From Rhodocyclaceae bacterium (GTDB lineage Bacteria; Pseudomonadota; Gammaproteobacteria; Burkholderiales; Rhodocyclaceae), in NCBI GenBank assembly GCA_028713915.1, contig JAQTNK010000005.1, forward strand, positions 72,913 through 136,912: a stretch of 64,000 nucleotides of DNA, given 5' to 3'. Position numbers and translations under genes: made by a program. The notes under the pieces were generated by a model. That model had not been told where the DNA came from and did no database searches. It worked only from the letters and a program-made list of their open reading frames with translations. This document shows, one piece after another, positions 41,488-55,608 of this stretch (within the stretch, counting starts at the first letter, position 1; the number at the start of each line of letters is the position of its first letter).

Positions 41488-44400
41488 GGCTGTGCTCCTC
41501 CGGGCTATCGACATGATGGCGCCGATGGCCGGGGAACCAGCGGCTGACGACGACGAAGAATACGGGCACCAGAAAGATCGCCAGGAAGGTGGCGGCGATC
41601 ATGCCGCCCATGACGCCGGTGCCGATGGCGTGACGGCTCTGCGCGCCGGCGCCGGCGGAAATCGCCAGCGGCAGGACGCCGAGGATGAAGGCGAACGAGG
41701 TCATCAGGATCGGCCGGAAACGCAGACGACAGGCTTCCAGCGTCGCCTCGACGAGGTCCATGCCTTCTTCGTGCAGCGTCTTGGCAAACTCGATGATCAG
41801 GATGGCGTTCTTCGAGGACAGGCCGATGATGGCGATGAGGCCGACCTTGAAGAAGACGTCGTTGGGCAGCCCGCGCAACGTCACGGCCAGCAGGGCGCCG
41901 AGTACGCCCAGCGGCACGACCAGGATCACGGCGAAGGGGATCGACCAGCTCTCGTAGAGTGCCGCCAGGGCGAGGAAGACGACGAGCAGCGAGAGGCCGA
42001 ACAGGAACGGCGCCTGCGAGCCCGAAATGCGTTCCTCGAACGACGTTCCCGACCACTCGAAGCCCAGGCCCGTCGGCAACTGGGCGGCAAGGCTTTCCAT
42101 CGCCGCCATGGCCTCGCCGGTGCTGCGGCCCGGCGCCGGACCGCCCGAGATCTGGAAGGACGGCAAGCCGTTGTAGCGGTCGAGCTTGGGCAGGCCGACG
42201 ATCCAGCGCGGCGCGGTGATCTCCGCCAGGGGCACCATCTCGCCGCGCATGTTCTTCACCGGCAGGCGCAGGATGTCCTCCGGCCGCGAGCGCAGATCGG
42301 CGTCGGCCTGCATCTGGACGCGCAGGATGCGGCCCTGGCGGACGAAGTCGTTGACGTAGGCGACGCCGAGCGCCGATTGCAGGGTGTCATTGAGGCTGGC
42401 CATGTCGATGGACAGGGCTTCGGCCTTGGCCTGGTCGATGTCGAGCAGCAGTTGCGGCGCCGGCTCCTGGCCCTGGGGGCGCACGCCCGCCAGCATCGGG
42501 TCCTTCGCCGCCAGGCCAAGGAGCTGATTGCGCGCCTCCAGCAGCTTGCCGCGGCCGAGGCCGGCACGATCCTGCAAACGGAAGTCGAAGCCGCCGATGG
42601 CGCCCAGTTCCGGGATGGGCGGCACGTTGGTGGCGAAGATGAAGGCCTGCTTGATGCCGAAAAGGGCCATGTTGGCGCGGCGGATCACGGCGCCGGCAAT
42701 GCTGTCGGCATTCTTGCGCGCGTCCCAGTCCTTCAGGCGGACGAAGGCGAGCGCGGCGTTCTGGCCTCGGCCGAAGAAGGAGAAGCCGACGACGCCGATG
42801 ACGTGGTCCACTTCCGGCTGCTTGAGATAGTACTGCTCGACCTGCTTCACCACGTTCAGGGTGCGTTCCTGGGTGGCGCCCGGCGGCAGCTGCATGACGC
42901 TGATGAAGTAGCCCTGATCCTCCTCGGGCAGGAAGCTGCCGGGCAGGTGGGCGAACAGCCAGCCGACGCCGACCAGGATGGCTGCATAGACCGCCAGCCA
43001 GCGGCCGGTTCGGCCGAGCAGGCGCGCGACGGTGTTGCGGTAGCCGACGCTGGTGCGGCGGAAATTGCGGTTGAACCAGCCGAAGAAGCCCGTGGTGGGC
43101 AGCACTTCCTTGCCCGGCACATGCTTGAGCACCGTGGCGCACATCGCCGGCGTCAGGGTCAGGGCCATCAGGGCCGAGAAGGCCATGGTCAGCACCAGGG
43201 TGACGGCGAACTGGCGGTAGATGACGCCGACGGAGCCGCCGAAAAATGCCATCGGAATAAATACCGCCATCAGCACGAGGGTGATGCCGACGATGGCGGC
43301 GAAGATCTGCCCCATCGCCTTGCGCGTCGCCTCCCGCGGCGCCAGGCCCTCCTCGGTCATGATGCGCTCGACGTTCTCGACGACGACGATGGCGTCGTCC
43401 ACGACGATGCCGATGGCCAGCACCATGGCGAACATGGTCAGGACATTGATCGAGTAGCCGAAGACGTAGAGGCCGGTCAGCGCGCCCATCAAGGCCACCG
43501 GCACGACCACGGCCGGGATGAGGGTGGCGCGGAAATTCTCCAGGAAGAGGTACATCACCAGGAAAACCAGGACCATGGCCTCAAGCAGGGTGTACAGCAC
43601 TTCGGTGATGGAAATGTCCACGAAGCGCGACGTGTCGTATGGCACCGTCCAGGCGACGCCCTTGGGGAAATACGGCGACAGCTCGGCCATCTTCGCCTTC
43701 ACCGCCTTGGCGACGTCCAGGGCGTTGCCGCCGGGCGCCACGCGCACGGCGATGGCGGCCGCCGGTTGGCCGTCGAGGCGGGCGAAGATGTTGTAGTCCT
43801 GGGCACCCAGTTCGACGCGGGCGATGTCCTTGACGCGCACCGTCGAGCCGTCGGGCTTGGCGCGGACGATGACGTTGCCGAACTCCTCGGGCGTCGACAG
43901 GCGGCCCTTGGTGACGATCACGGCGTTGAACTGCTGGCCTTTCGAAGCCGGCGCCTGGCCCAGCTCGCCGGTCGCCAGCTGCACGTTCTGGGCGCGCAGG
44001 GCGTTGGCCACGTCGGAAGGCGCCAAGTTGTAGGCATTCAGCTTGTCCGGCTTCAGCCATATGCGCATGGAATATTCGGTGCCGAACAGGATGGCTTCGC
44101 CGACGTCGGGGACGCGCAGGATCTGGTTCAGCACGTTGGCGGCGGCAAAGCTGCCCAGGTCGATGTTGCTCATGCTCTTGTCCGGCGAGTAGAACATGAT
44201 GAACATCAGGTAGTTGCGCTGCGGCTTGGTGACGGGAACGCCCAGGCGCCGGACCTCTTCGGGGAGGCGGGCTTCGACGCGCTTGTAGCGGTTCTGCGCT
44301 TCGACGGAAGCGACGTCGATATCGGTGCCGGGCTTGAAGGTCAGGGTGAGCGTGCCGGTGCCCAACTCCGAGGAGGCTTCCATGTAGAGCAAGTGCTCGA

Positions 44401-44617
44401 TGCCGTTCATCTCCTGCTCGATGAGCGACGTCACGGTATCCTCGATGACCTGGGCCGAGGCGCCGGGATAGGTGATGTTGAAGGCGATCGATGGCGCCGC
44501 CACGGAAGGATAGGCGGATACCGGCAGCTTCTTCAGCGCCAGGGCGCCGGCCAGGACGATGATGATGGCGATCACCCAGGCGAAGATCGGCCGGTCGATG
44601 AAGAATTTCGCGAGCAT
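41480..44617 (-). CDS. RND efflux permease, HAE1 family (AcrB/MexB-like)
   Basis: 1045 residues with the AcrB layout: TM1 (FAWVIAIIIVLAGALALKKLP), two large periplasmic loops and 12 membrane helices. The proton-relay acids in TM4 are present (GIVVDDAIVVVENVERIM), as is the TM10-11 region (GLSSKNAILIIEFAKTL). The motif and length indicate export of hydrophobic and amphiphilic compounds rather than metal ions. It is the middle gene of the operon and starts 3 bases after the adaptor stop. Substrates cannot be named from sequence. Confidence 0.96.
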   Translation of the reverse strand: MLAKFFIDRPIFAWVIAIIIVLAGALALKKLPVSAYPSVAAPSIAFNITYPGASAQVIEDTVTSLIEQEMNGIEHLLYMEASSELGTGTLTLTFKPGTDIDVASVEAQNRYKRVEARLPEEVRRLGVPVTKPQRNYLMFIMFYSPDKSMSNIDLGSFAAANVLNQILRVPDVGEAILFGTEYSMRIWLKPDKLNAYNLAPSDVANALRAQNVQLATGELGQAPASKGQQFNAVIVTKGRLSTPEEFGNVIVRAKPDGSTVRVKDIARVELGAQDYNIFARLDGQPAAAIAVRVAPGGNALDVAKAVKAKMAELSPYFPKGVAWTVPYDTSRFVDISITEVLYTLLEAMVLVFLVMYLFLENFRATLIPAVVVPVALMGALTGLYVFGYSINVLTMFAMVLAIGIVVDDAIVVVENVERIMTEEGLAPREATRKAMGQIFAAIVGITLVLMAVFIPMAFFGGSVGVIYRQFAVTLVLTMAFSALMALTLTPAMCATVLKHVPGKEVLPTTGFFGWFNRNFRRTSVGYRNTVARLLGRTGRWLAVYAAILVGVGWLFAHLPGSFLPEEDQGYFISVMQLPPGATQERTLNVVKQVEQYYLKQPEVDHVIGVVGFSFFGRGQNAALAFVRLKDWDARKNADSIAGAVIRRANMALFGIKQAFIFATNVPPIPELGAIGGFDFRLQDRAGLGRGKLLEARNQLLGLAAKDPMLAGVRPQGQEPAPQLLLDIDQAKAEALSIDMASLNDTLQSALGVAYVNDFVRQGRILRVQMQADADLRSRPEDILRLPVKNMRGEMVPLAEITAPRWIVGLPKLDRYNGLPSFQISGGPAPGRSTGEAMAAMESLAAQLPTGLGFEWSGTSFEERISGSQAPFLFGLSLLVVFLALAALYESWSIPFAVILVVPLGVLGALLAVTLRGLPNDVFFKVGLIAIIGLSSKNAILIIEFAKTLHEEGMDLVEATLEACRLRFRPILMTSFAFILGVLPLAISAGAGAQSRHAIGTGVMGGMIAATFLAIFLVPVFFVVVSRWFPGHRRHHVDSPEEHSHE

Positions 44618-44620
44618 GGT

Positions 44621-45757
44621 TTAGTTGCCCTGCTGCGCTACGCGCGCCGGAGCGGGCGCCGCGGCCGGCACGCTGTTCGCCTGCACCGGCTTCACGGGCG
44701 AGCCGGGACGCGCTTTTTGCAGGCCGTCGACGATCACCTGTTCGCCGCCCTTCAGTCCTTCCGCGACGATGAAGTCGCCGCCGCTCATGGCGCCCAGCTT
44801 GACCGGCTGGGGCATCGCCTTGCCGTCCTTGTCCACGACCATGACGAACTGGCCCTGAGGACTCATCTGCACGGCCTTCTGCGGCACGGCGATGGCGCCC
44901 TCGGCCACCGATTCTGGAAAGCGGATGCGCACGAACATGCCCGGCAGCAGCTCCCGTTTCGGGTTCGGAATCTCGGCCCGCATCAGCACCGAACCGGTAT
45001 TCGGATCCACCGCCAGATCCGAAAACAAGAGCTTCCCTTGACGCGCATAGACGCTGCCGTCTTCCAGGATGACATCGACGCGCGTCTCGGCGGACTTCTT
45101 CAGCCGGCCGTCTCTGACCGCCTGGCGCAGGCGCAGGAGGTCCGTGTTGCTCTCGGTGAAGTTGGCGTAGATGGGATCGATCTGCTCGATCGTGGCCAGC
45201 GGCGTCACTTCGCCCTGGCCCACCAGGGCGCCTTCGGTCACCAGGGCGCGGCCGATGCGGCCGGAAATCGGCGCCAGAACGTTGGCATTCTCGAGGTCGA
45301 GCTTGGCCTTCGCCAGCGCAGCCTCGGCCTGCTTCAGCTGGGCACCGGCCTGGTCGAACTCCTGCTGGCTGACGGCCTTGATGCCCAGCAGCGGCTTGTA
45401 GCGCTCGACGGTCAATTTGGCGACGGCGACATTGGCTTCCGCCGAGTCGACGTTGGCCTTATAGGTGCGTGAATCGATCAGGAACAGGCTCTTGCCGGCG
45501 GTGATATCGCTGCCTTCCTCGAACAGGCGCTTCTCGACCACGCCGTCGACGCGAGCCCTTACTTGCGCGGTGCGCACCGCCTGCAGGCGACCCGGCAAGT
45601 CCTGGGTGAGCGTGGCGCTGGCGGCCTTGACTGTGACGACGTCGACTTCGGGTGGCGGCGGAGCACCGGCCCCCGGAGCCGGGACGGCGGGCTTGCCGCC
45701 ATCGCCGCAGGCAGCCAGCAGCAAGGTGGCCAGGAGCATGACGGGCAGGTGATTCAT
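44621..45757 (-). CDS. RND efflux periplasmic adaptor lipoprotein
   Basis: 378 residues from the ATG at 45757. The lipobox LLLAACGDGG precedes a Pro/Gly-rich linker, then the lipoyl half-motifs (GRLQAVRTAQVRARVDGVVEKRLFEEGSDITAG; ANVLAPISGRIGRALVTEGALV), the helical hairpin between them and the beta-barrel domain. It links the inner-membrane pump to the outer channel. The start overlaps the stop of the TetR gene by 4 bases. Confidence 0.95.
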   Translation of the reverse strand: MNHLPVMLLATLLLAACGDGGKPAVPAPGAGAPPPPEVDVVTVKAASATLTQDLPGRLQAVRTAQVRARVDGVVEKRLFEEGSDITAGKSLFLIDSRTYKANVDSAEANVAVAKLTVERYKPLLGIKAVSQQEFDQAGAQLKQAEAALAKAKLDLENANVLAPISGRIGRALVTEGALVGQGEVTPLATIEQIDPIYANFTESNTDLLRLRQAVRDGRLKKSAETRVDVILEDGSVYARQGKLLFSDLAVDPNTGSVLMRAEIPNPKRELLPGMFVRIRFPESVAEGAIAVPQKAVQMSPQGQFVMVVDKDGKAMPQPVKLGAMSGGDFIVAEGLKGGEQVIVDGLQKARPGSPVKPVQANSVPAAAPAPARVAQQGN

Positions 45758-46368
45758 CGGTCTATCCTTTCGGGAGCGAAGGCCAGGAGGAAACAATCAA
45801 CGATATGGGCGAGGCGTTGCGCTTCGGCTTCCGCCGCCAGGCCGGGCTGGCCGCACAGGCGGCCGGTGCGTTCGACGCCGCCCAGCATGCCGAGGAGCAT
45901 CTGGGCGGCGAACATCGGGTCGTCGCGGCGCACGGCGCCTTTTTGCATCGCGCGCTCGAGAAATTCGGCGAGGCGGCGTGCGGTCTGGGCCGGGCCGTTG
46001 TCGTAAAACGCGCGCGCCAAAGCCGGAAAGCGGCCGACTTCGGCGATCAGCGCGCGAAACGCAGCCAAACCTTCATCGCCGAGAAGCTTGACGCGAAATA
46101 AGGCACCAAAGCGGAGCAGGGACTCACGTACGTCACTGACGTCGCCGTCGAGCGGGACGAGAATCGAGGCCGTGCAACGCCGTGCCACTTCGCCGAAGAG
46201 CACGTCCTTGCTGGGGAAATGGTTGTAGAGCGTCTGCTTCGCCACGCCGGCCTTGGCGGCGATGCGATCGACGCTGGCGTGATAGCCCTCTTCCATGAAG
46301 ACGTCCGTCGCCGCATCGAGGAGGCGCTGGCGACTGTCGGCGTGAGGAATCTCGGAGGGCGGCTTCAC
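45754..46368 (-). CDS. TetR family repressor of the efflux operon
   Basis: 204 residues. The N-terminal helix-turn-helix is DAATDVFMEEGYHASVDRIAAKAGVAKQTLYNHFPSKDVLF (about residues 18-58). The C-terminal ligand domain is of the AefR/AcrR_C type. Being first in the operon, it should repress itself and the three pump genes from the 17-base palindrome 16 bases upstream of its start. The inducing ligand is unknown. Confidence 0.93.
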   Translation of the reverse strand: MKPPSEIPHADSRQRLLDAATDVFMEEGYHASVDRIAAKAGVAKQTLYNHFPSKDVLFGEVARRCTASILVPLDGDVSDVRESLLRFGALFRVKLLGDEGLAAFRALIAEVGRFPALARAFYDNGPAQTARRLAEFLERAMQKGAVRRDDPMFAAQMLLGMLGGVERTGRLCGQPGLAAEAEAQRLAHIVDCFLLAFAPERIDR

Positions 46369-46384
46369 CGGGCGCTCAATTGTG

Positions 46385-46401
46385 GACTGGACTGTCCAGT
46401 C
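46385..46401. promoter_or_regulatory. Probable TetR operator
   Basis: GACTGGAC-T-GTCCAGTC is a perfect 17-base inverted repeat with a one-base centre. It lies directly before the TetR start codon, where the promoter of the efflux operon must be. The length fits TetR-family dimer sites. Confidence 0.75.
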
Positions 46402-46416
46402 TAACAGGAGATGGAG

Positions 46417-46440
46417 AAAAAGGCGGCTGCGCCGCCTTTT
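46417..46440 (-). terminator. Terminator of the ATP synthase operon
   Basis: A GGCGGC/GCCGCC stem with a TGC loop (46422-46436) is flanked by A on the left and T on the right, so it can work in both directions. On the minus strand it follows the atpC stop by 13 bases and ends in a T run (46421-46417). It also isolates the efflux operon. Confidence 0.88.
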
Positions 46441-46452
46441 CCGTTGACACGA

Positions 46453-46887
46453 TTAATGGCTTTTCTTGCGCAAGCGCTGAATCGCCGCAAGTTGAGCCAC
46501 TGCTTCGGCAAGTTCGGCCTGAGCGCGCGCGTAGTCCATTTCCGAACTGCGATTGCCCATGGCCTCCTCGGCCTTTTTCTTGGCATCCAGGGCCTTGGCC
46601 TCGTCGAGGTCGTGGCCGCGAATCGCCGTATCGGCAAGCACGGTCACCAATCCCGGCTGGACTTCGAGAATGCCGCCGGCGACGAAGATCAGCTCTTCGC
46701 GCTCCTGGCCCTGCAGCTTGAGACGCACGGCGCCCGGCTTGATGCGCGTCATCAGCGGCATGTGGCCCGGGAAAATCCCCAACTCGCCGACCTCGCCGGG
46801 CAGGACGACAAACTCCGCCAGCCCGGAGAAGATCGACTCCTCCGCGCTGACCACGTCCACATGTACGGTAAGTGCCATGTTAGGCAT
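46453..46887 (-). CDS. atpC: ATP synthase epsilon subunit
   Basis: 144 residues. The N-terminal beta sandwich carries [38 protein letters not shown] and the C-terminal part is a helical hairpin. It is the central-stalk inhibitor subunit of F1 and the last gene of the atpIBEFHAGDC operon. Confidence 0.96.
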   Translation of the reverse strand: MPNMALTVHVDVVSAEESIFSGLAEFVVLPGEVGELGIFPGHMPLMTRIKPGAVRLKLQGQEREELIFVAGGILEVQPGLVTVLADTAIRGHDLDEAKALDAKKKAEEAMGNRSSEMDYARAQAELAEAVAQLAAIQRLRKKSH

Positions 46888-46899
46888 CCTTGTCGTGGG

Positions 46900-49187
<2,288 letters not shown>

Positions 49188-49210
49188 GACGCTCTCCTAG
49201 ACGATCGCGA

Positions 49211-50749
<1,539 letters not shown>

Positions 50750-50759
50750 GTAAAGCTCC

Positions 50760-51296
50760 TTAATTCCTGAGGGCCGTGGCCATAGCCTCGAGCTTGCCGC
50801 GCACCGAGACATCGAGCATCTGGTCGCCGACGACGACCTTGACGCCGCCGATCAGCTCGGGATCGACCTTGATCTCGAGACTCAGCTTGGATTTGAAATG
50901 GGCTTCGAGCGTCGGCAGCAAGTCGCGGCTTTGCTTGTCGTCGAGCGAAAAGGCGCTATAGACGACGGCGTCCTTGACGCCCTCCTCCGTGCTTTTCAGA
51001 TTCTCGAAGAAATCGGCGATGGCCGGCAGCACGGACAGACGGTCGTTGGCGGCGAGCACCTGGATGAAGCTGGCCAGTTCGCCATCGACGCCACTGCCGA
51101 GCAGCGACGTGACGATGTCCGCCTTCTGCGCGGCGGTCGGCCCCGGATTGGCGATGCAGGCACTGACGTCGGCATTCTGGACGTAGGCCGCGAGCGAAGC
51201 CAAATGCCCGGACCAAACCCCCAGCGCGCCTTTTTCCTTGGCGAGGCGGAACACCGCCTCGGCATAGGGACGCGCAATGGTGACGAGTTCGGCCAT
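50760..51296 (-). CDS. atpH: ATP synthase delta subunit
   Basis: 178 residues. OSCP/delta family, with [18 protein letters not shown] at the N terminus and [28 protein letters not shown] at the C terminus. It joins the peripheral stalk to F1. It lies 4 bases after atpF. Confidence 0.96.
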   Translation of the reverse strand: MAELVTIARPYAEAVFRLAKEKGALGVWSGHLASLAAYVQNADVSACIANPGPTAAQKADIVTSLLGSGVDGELASFIQVLAANDRLSVLPAIADFFENLKSTEEGVKDAVVYSAFSLDDKQSRDLLPTLEAHFKSKLSLEIKVDPELIGGVKVVVGDQMLDVSVRGKLEAMATALRN

Positions 51297-51300
51297 GACC

Positions 51301-51771
51301 TTAGAGTTCCTGCTTCAGCGCTGCCAGCATGTCGGCATGGGCGCTGGCATTGACTTCGCGACGCAGTATCTTTTCGGCACCGGCCACGGCCAATTCGGCG
51401 ACGCGCTCGCGCAGGGCGGAGCGGGCACGCTCGGCTTCCTGTTCCAGCTCGGCCAGCTTGGCGTTGTAGACCTTTTCGGCCTCGAGCTTGGCGGCTTCCT
51501 TGGCCTCTTCGATGGTGCGACGGGCCTGCTTGTCAGCCTCGGCGGCGATGACATTGGCTCGATCCTTGGCTTCGCGCAGCGCCTCGGCGGAACGCTTGGC
51601 GGCGAGTTCGAGATCGTGCTTGCCGCGCTCGGCGGCGGCGAGGCCGTCGGCGATTTGCTGTTGGCGGTCGGCCATCGCTTTTTGCAGCGGCGGCCAGATG
51701 AACTTCATCGTGATCCAGATGAAGATGGCGAACCATATCATCTGGCCGATGAGGGTTGCGTTGATGCTCAC
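51301..51771 (-). CDS. atpF: ATP synthase b subunit
   Basis: 156 residues. One N-terminal membrane helix ([20 protein letters not shown]) is followed by a long charged helix ([24 protein letters not shown] onward) that dimerises as the peripheral stalk. Confidence 0.97.
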   Translation of the reverse strand: MSINATLIGQMIWFAIFIWITMKFIWPPLQKAMADRQQQIADGLAAAERGKHDLELAAKRSAEALREAKDRANVIAAEADKQARRTIEEAKEAAKLEAEKVYNAKLAELEQEAERARSALRERVAELAVAGAEKILRREVNASAHADMLAALKQEL

Positions 51772-51808
51772 GCTAACCTCCTGGGTAAGTTTTCAGGGGC
51801 TCGCCGGC

Positions 51809-52078
<270 letters not shown>

Positions 52079-52116
52079 TTACTCCTTTGAGATCGAGGGT
52101 TGGTTATCGAAAGCGA

Positions 52117-53258
<1,142 letters not shown>

Positions 53259-53280
53259 AGTGAGTCCAATAAACCTATTA

Positions 53281-53309
53281 ATGATAGCACCAAGGTCAGT
53301 CTCATACAA
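53281..53309 (-). promoter_or_regulatory. Sigma-70 promoter of the atp operon
   Basis: On the minus strand TTGTAT (53309-53304) and TATCAT (53286-53281) are separated by exactly 17 bases. This block is markedly AT-rich for this GC-rich DNA and lies in the gap between parB and atpI. Transcription would begin about 16 bases before the atpI start chosen here. Confidence 0.6.
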
Positions 53310-53347
53310 GAGTCAAATGCTGCCAGTGCACAAACTCAAACATCAAA

Positions 53348-54205
53348 CTAAGAGCGGCGGAGTTTCTCGAGCAGGCCGTCGAGCTGATCCAGGCTGCCGA
53401 AGCGTATCGTCAAGGTGCCGGCGCCTTTGCGGTTGGCCGCGATCTTTGCCGTGGCGCCGAGGATGTCCGACAGATCTTCTTCCAGCTGCAGCAAATCGCG
53501 GTCCGTGCTCTTGGCCAGGCGACCTTTTTTTGGCGCCGGATTGAGTTCGCGCATGGCCAGCTTCTCGGTTTCGCGCACCGAGTAGCCTTTTTCGACGACC
53601 AAGGCGGCGACCCGCCCTTGTTCGGCCTTGGGCAGCGGCAACAAGGCGCGCGCATGCCCCATCTCGATGTCGCCGGCCATCAGCATGTCCTGCGCCGGCT
53701 TCGCCAACTGCAGCAGGCGCAGCAGGTTGGAGGCTGCCGGCCGCGAGCGACCGACGGCGTCGGCGGCTTGCTGGTGGGTCATGCCGAACTCGTCGATCAG
53801 GCGCTGCAGGCCGGCGGCCTCTTCGAGCGGGTTCAGATCCTCGCGCTGGATGTTCTCGATCAGCGACATCGCCAGCGCCGCATCGTCCGGAATATCGCGC
53901 ACCAGCACCGGCACGGTGGCGAGGCCGGCGATTTGCGAGGCGCGCCAGCGCCGCTCGCCGGCGATGATTTCGTAGCGGTCGTTGCCGATGGGCCGTACCG
54001 AAATCGGCTGAATCAGGCCCTGGGCCTTGATCGACGCCGCCAGTTCCTCGAGCGAGCCGGGATCCATGCGCGTACGCGGCTGGTATTTCCCCGGCTGCAG
54101 GACGCCGACGGGCAAGGCGTCCTGGCGCTGGCTTTCGGGTGAATTGTTGGCGGCCAGCAGGGCATCGAGGCCGCGACCGAGACCTTTTTGTTTGGGGGGT
54201 GTCAT
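53348..54205 (-). CDS. parB: Chromosome partitioning protein ParB
   Basis: 285 residues. N-terminal CTP-binding region (QPGKYQPRTRMD, IIAGERRWRASQIAG), helix-turn-helix (GMTHQQAADAVGRSRPAASNLLRLL) and a C-terminal dimerisation domain. It loads on parS sites, two of which are at 57645-57660 and 57681-57696. It follows parA by 1 base. Confidence 0.97.
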   Translation of the reverse strand: MTPPKQKGLGRGLDALLAANNSPESQRQDALPVGVLQPGKYQPRTRMDPGSLEELAASIKAQGLIQPISVRPIGNDRYEIIAGERRWRASQIAGLATVPVLVRDIPDDAALAMSLIENIQREDLNPLEEAAGLQRLIDEFGMTHQQAADAVGRSRPAASNLLRLLQLAKPAQDMLMAGDIEMGHARALLPLPKAEQGRVAALVVEKGYSVRETEKLAMRELNPAPKKGRLAKSTDRDLLQLEEDLSDILGATAKIAANRKGAGTLTIRFGSLDQLDGLLEKLRRS

Positions 54206-54206
54206 C

Positions 54207-54980
54207 TCATTCCTTCCAGTTCTTGACGCGTTCTATCATTTCGGCAGCGAAGGTCAGATAGGCCTGCGCACCCTTGCTCGCCCGGTCGAACAGCACGCCG
54301 GGCAAGCCGTAGCTCGGCGCCTCGGCCAGCCTGACGTTCCGCGGCACCATCGTCTTGAAGACCTTGTCGCCGAAGTGCTGCTCCAGCTGCGCGGACACCT
54401 GGTTCGACAGCGTCGAGCGCGGGTCGAACATGACGCGCAGCAGGCCGATGATCTTGAGGTCGCGGTTGAGGTTGGCGTGCACTTTCTTGATGGTATTGAC
54501 GAGGTCGGAAAGCCCCTCCAGCGCATAGTATTCGCATTGCATCGGTATGATGACGCCATGGGCGGCGCAAAGGCCGTTGAGCGTCAGCAAGGAAAGCGAC
54601 GGCGGACAGTCGATGAGGACGAAGTCGTAATCGGCGGCGTGCACCGCCAGCGCCTCCTTGAGCCGCATTTCGCGGCGGTCGAGTTCCACCATTTCCACTT
54701 CGGCGCCGGCGAGGTCGCGGTTGGCCGGCAGCACGTCGAAATTGCCCGGCGGCGACGGCGCCCGCGCGGCGGCCAGCGAGGCCAGTCCGAGCAAGACCTG
54801 GTACACGGAGCACTTGAGGTCGCGCTTTTCGACGCCGCTGCCCATCGTCGAGTTGCCTTGCGGATCGAGGTCGACCAACAGCACGCGCTGCCCCTGCAGG
54901 GCGAGCGCGGCGGCAAGATTGACGGAGGTCGTCGTCTTGCCGACACCGCCCTTCTGGTTGGCAATAGCGAATATATGCAC
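54207..54980 (-). CDS. parA: Chromosome partitioning ATPase ParA
   Basis: 257 residues. Deviant Walker A motif KGGVGKTTTSVNLAAALA near the N terminus, LVDLDPQGNSTMG and VLIDCPPSLSLLTLNGL. Its short N terminus marks it as the chromosomal (Soj-like) form. It works with ParB to move the origin region. It lies 1 base after rsmG. Confidence 0.97.
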   Translation of the reverse strand: MHIFAIANQKGGVGKTTTSVNLAAALALQGQRVLLVDLDPQGNSTMGSGVEKRDLKCSVYQVLLGLASLAAARAPSPPGNFDVLPANRDLAGAEVEMVELDRREMRLKEALAVHAADYDFVLIDCPPSLSLLTLNGLCAAHGVIIPMQCEYYALEGLSDLVNTIKKVHANLNRDLKIIGLLRVMFDPRSTLSNQVSAQLEQHFGDKVFKTMVPRNVRLAEAPSYGLPGVLFDRASKGAQAYLTFAAEMIERVKNWKE

Positions 54981-54981
54981 G

Positions 54982-55608
54982 TCAGTCCCTCTCCAGAACG
55001 ATCAAATGTCTTTGCGCCGCCAGCCCCGGCACCGCCAGGGCGTGCGCCGCGGTCACGCGCCAGCCGGCAGGCAGCGCCGCGATTTCGGCGTCGGGCATCA
55101 GCCCTTTCATGGCCAGGAGCTGCCCGCCCTCCTTCAGCAGCCCGGCCGCCAAGCGCACGAATTCGCCGAGGCTGGAAAAGGCGCGGGAGATCACCGCATC
55201 GAAGGGCTCCGCTGCATTCAAGGCCTCGACCCGGCCGCAGTGGATGCTGACGTTGGCGAGCCCGAGTTCGATCTTGGCCTGCTGCTGGAAGGCGGCCTTC
55301 TTCTGGTTGGCCTCGATGGAGACGAGCTGCAGCGCCGGCCGCGCGATCGCCAGCGGCAAGCCGGGCAGGCCGGCGCCGCTGCCGATGTCGGCGAGCCGGG
55401 CCGTCGCCCCCAGGTGCGGGACGACCGCCAGGGAATCGAGCAGATGGTGAGTCAGCATGTCGCGTTCGTCGCGCACTGCCGTCAGGTTGTAGGTGCGGTT
55501 CCACTTGGCGAGCAGCGCCAGGTAGGCCAGCAGCTGGTCCGCCGCCGTTTCCGGCAGCACCAGCCCGAGGGCGCGCACGCCGGCCGCAAGCTCTTCGGCC
55601 AGCGTCAT
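54982..55608 (-). CDS. rsmG: 16S rRNA (guanine527-N7) methyltransferase RsmG
   Basis: 208 residues. SAM motif [17 protein letters not shown], then [19 protein letters not shown] sequence ([14 protein letters not shown]) and [13 protein letters not shown]. Formerly gidB. It methylates G527 of 16S rRNA. The start overlaps the mnmG stop by 4 bases. Confidence 0.96.
   Translation of the reverse strand: MTLAEELAAGVRALGLVLPETAADQLLAYLALLAKWNRTYNLTAVRDERDMLTHHLLDSLAVVPHLGATARLADIGSGAGLPGLPLAIARPALQLVSIEANQKKAAFQQQAKIELGLANVSIHCGRVEALNAAEPFDAVISRAFSSLGEFVRLAAGLLKEGGQLLAMKGLMPDAEIAALPAGWRVTAAHALAVPGLAAQRHLIVLERD

Noticed and set aside
41486..45472. A 1328-codon open frame on the plus strand opposite the RND genes
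   Set aside because: It mirrors the efflux pump and adaptor genes and has biased, low-complexity composition (many His, Asp, Gln, Arg).
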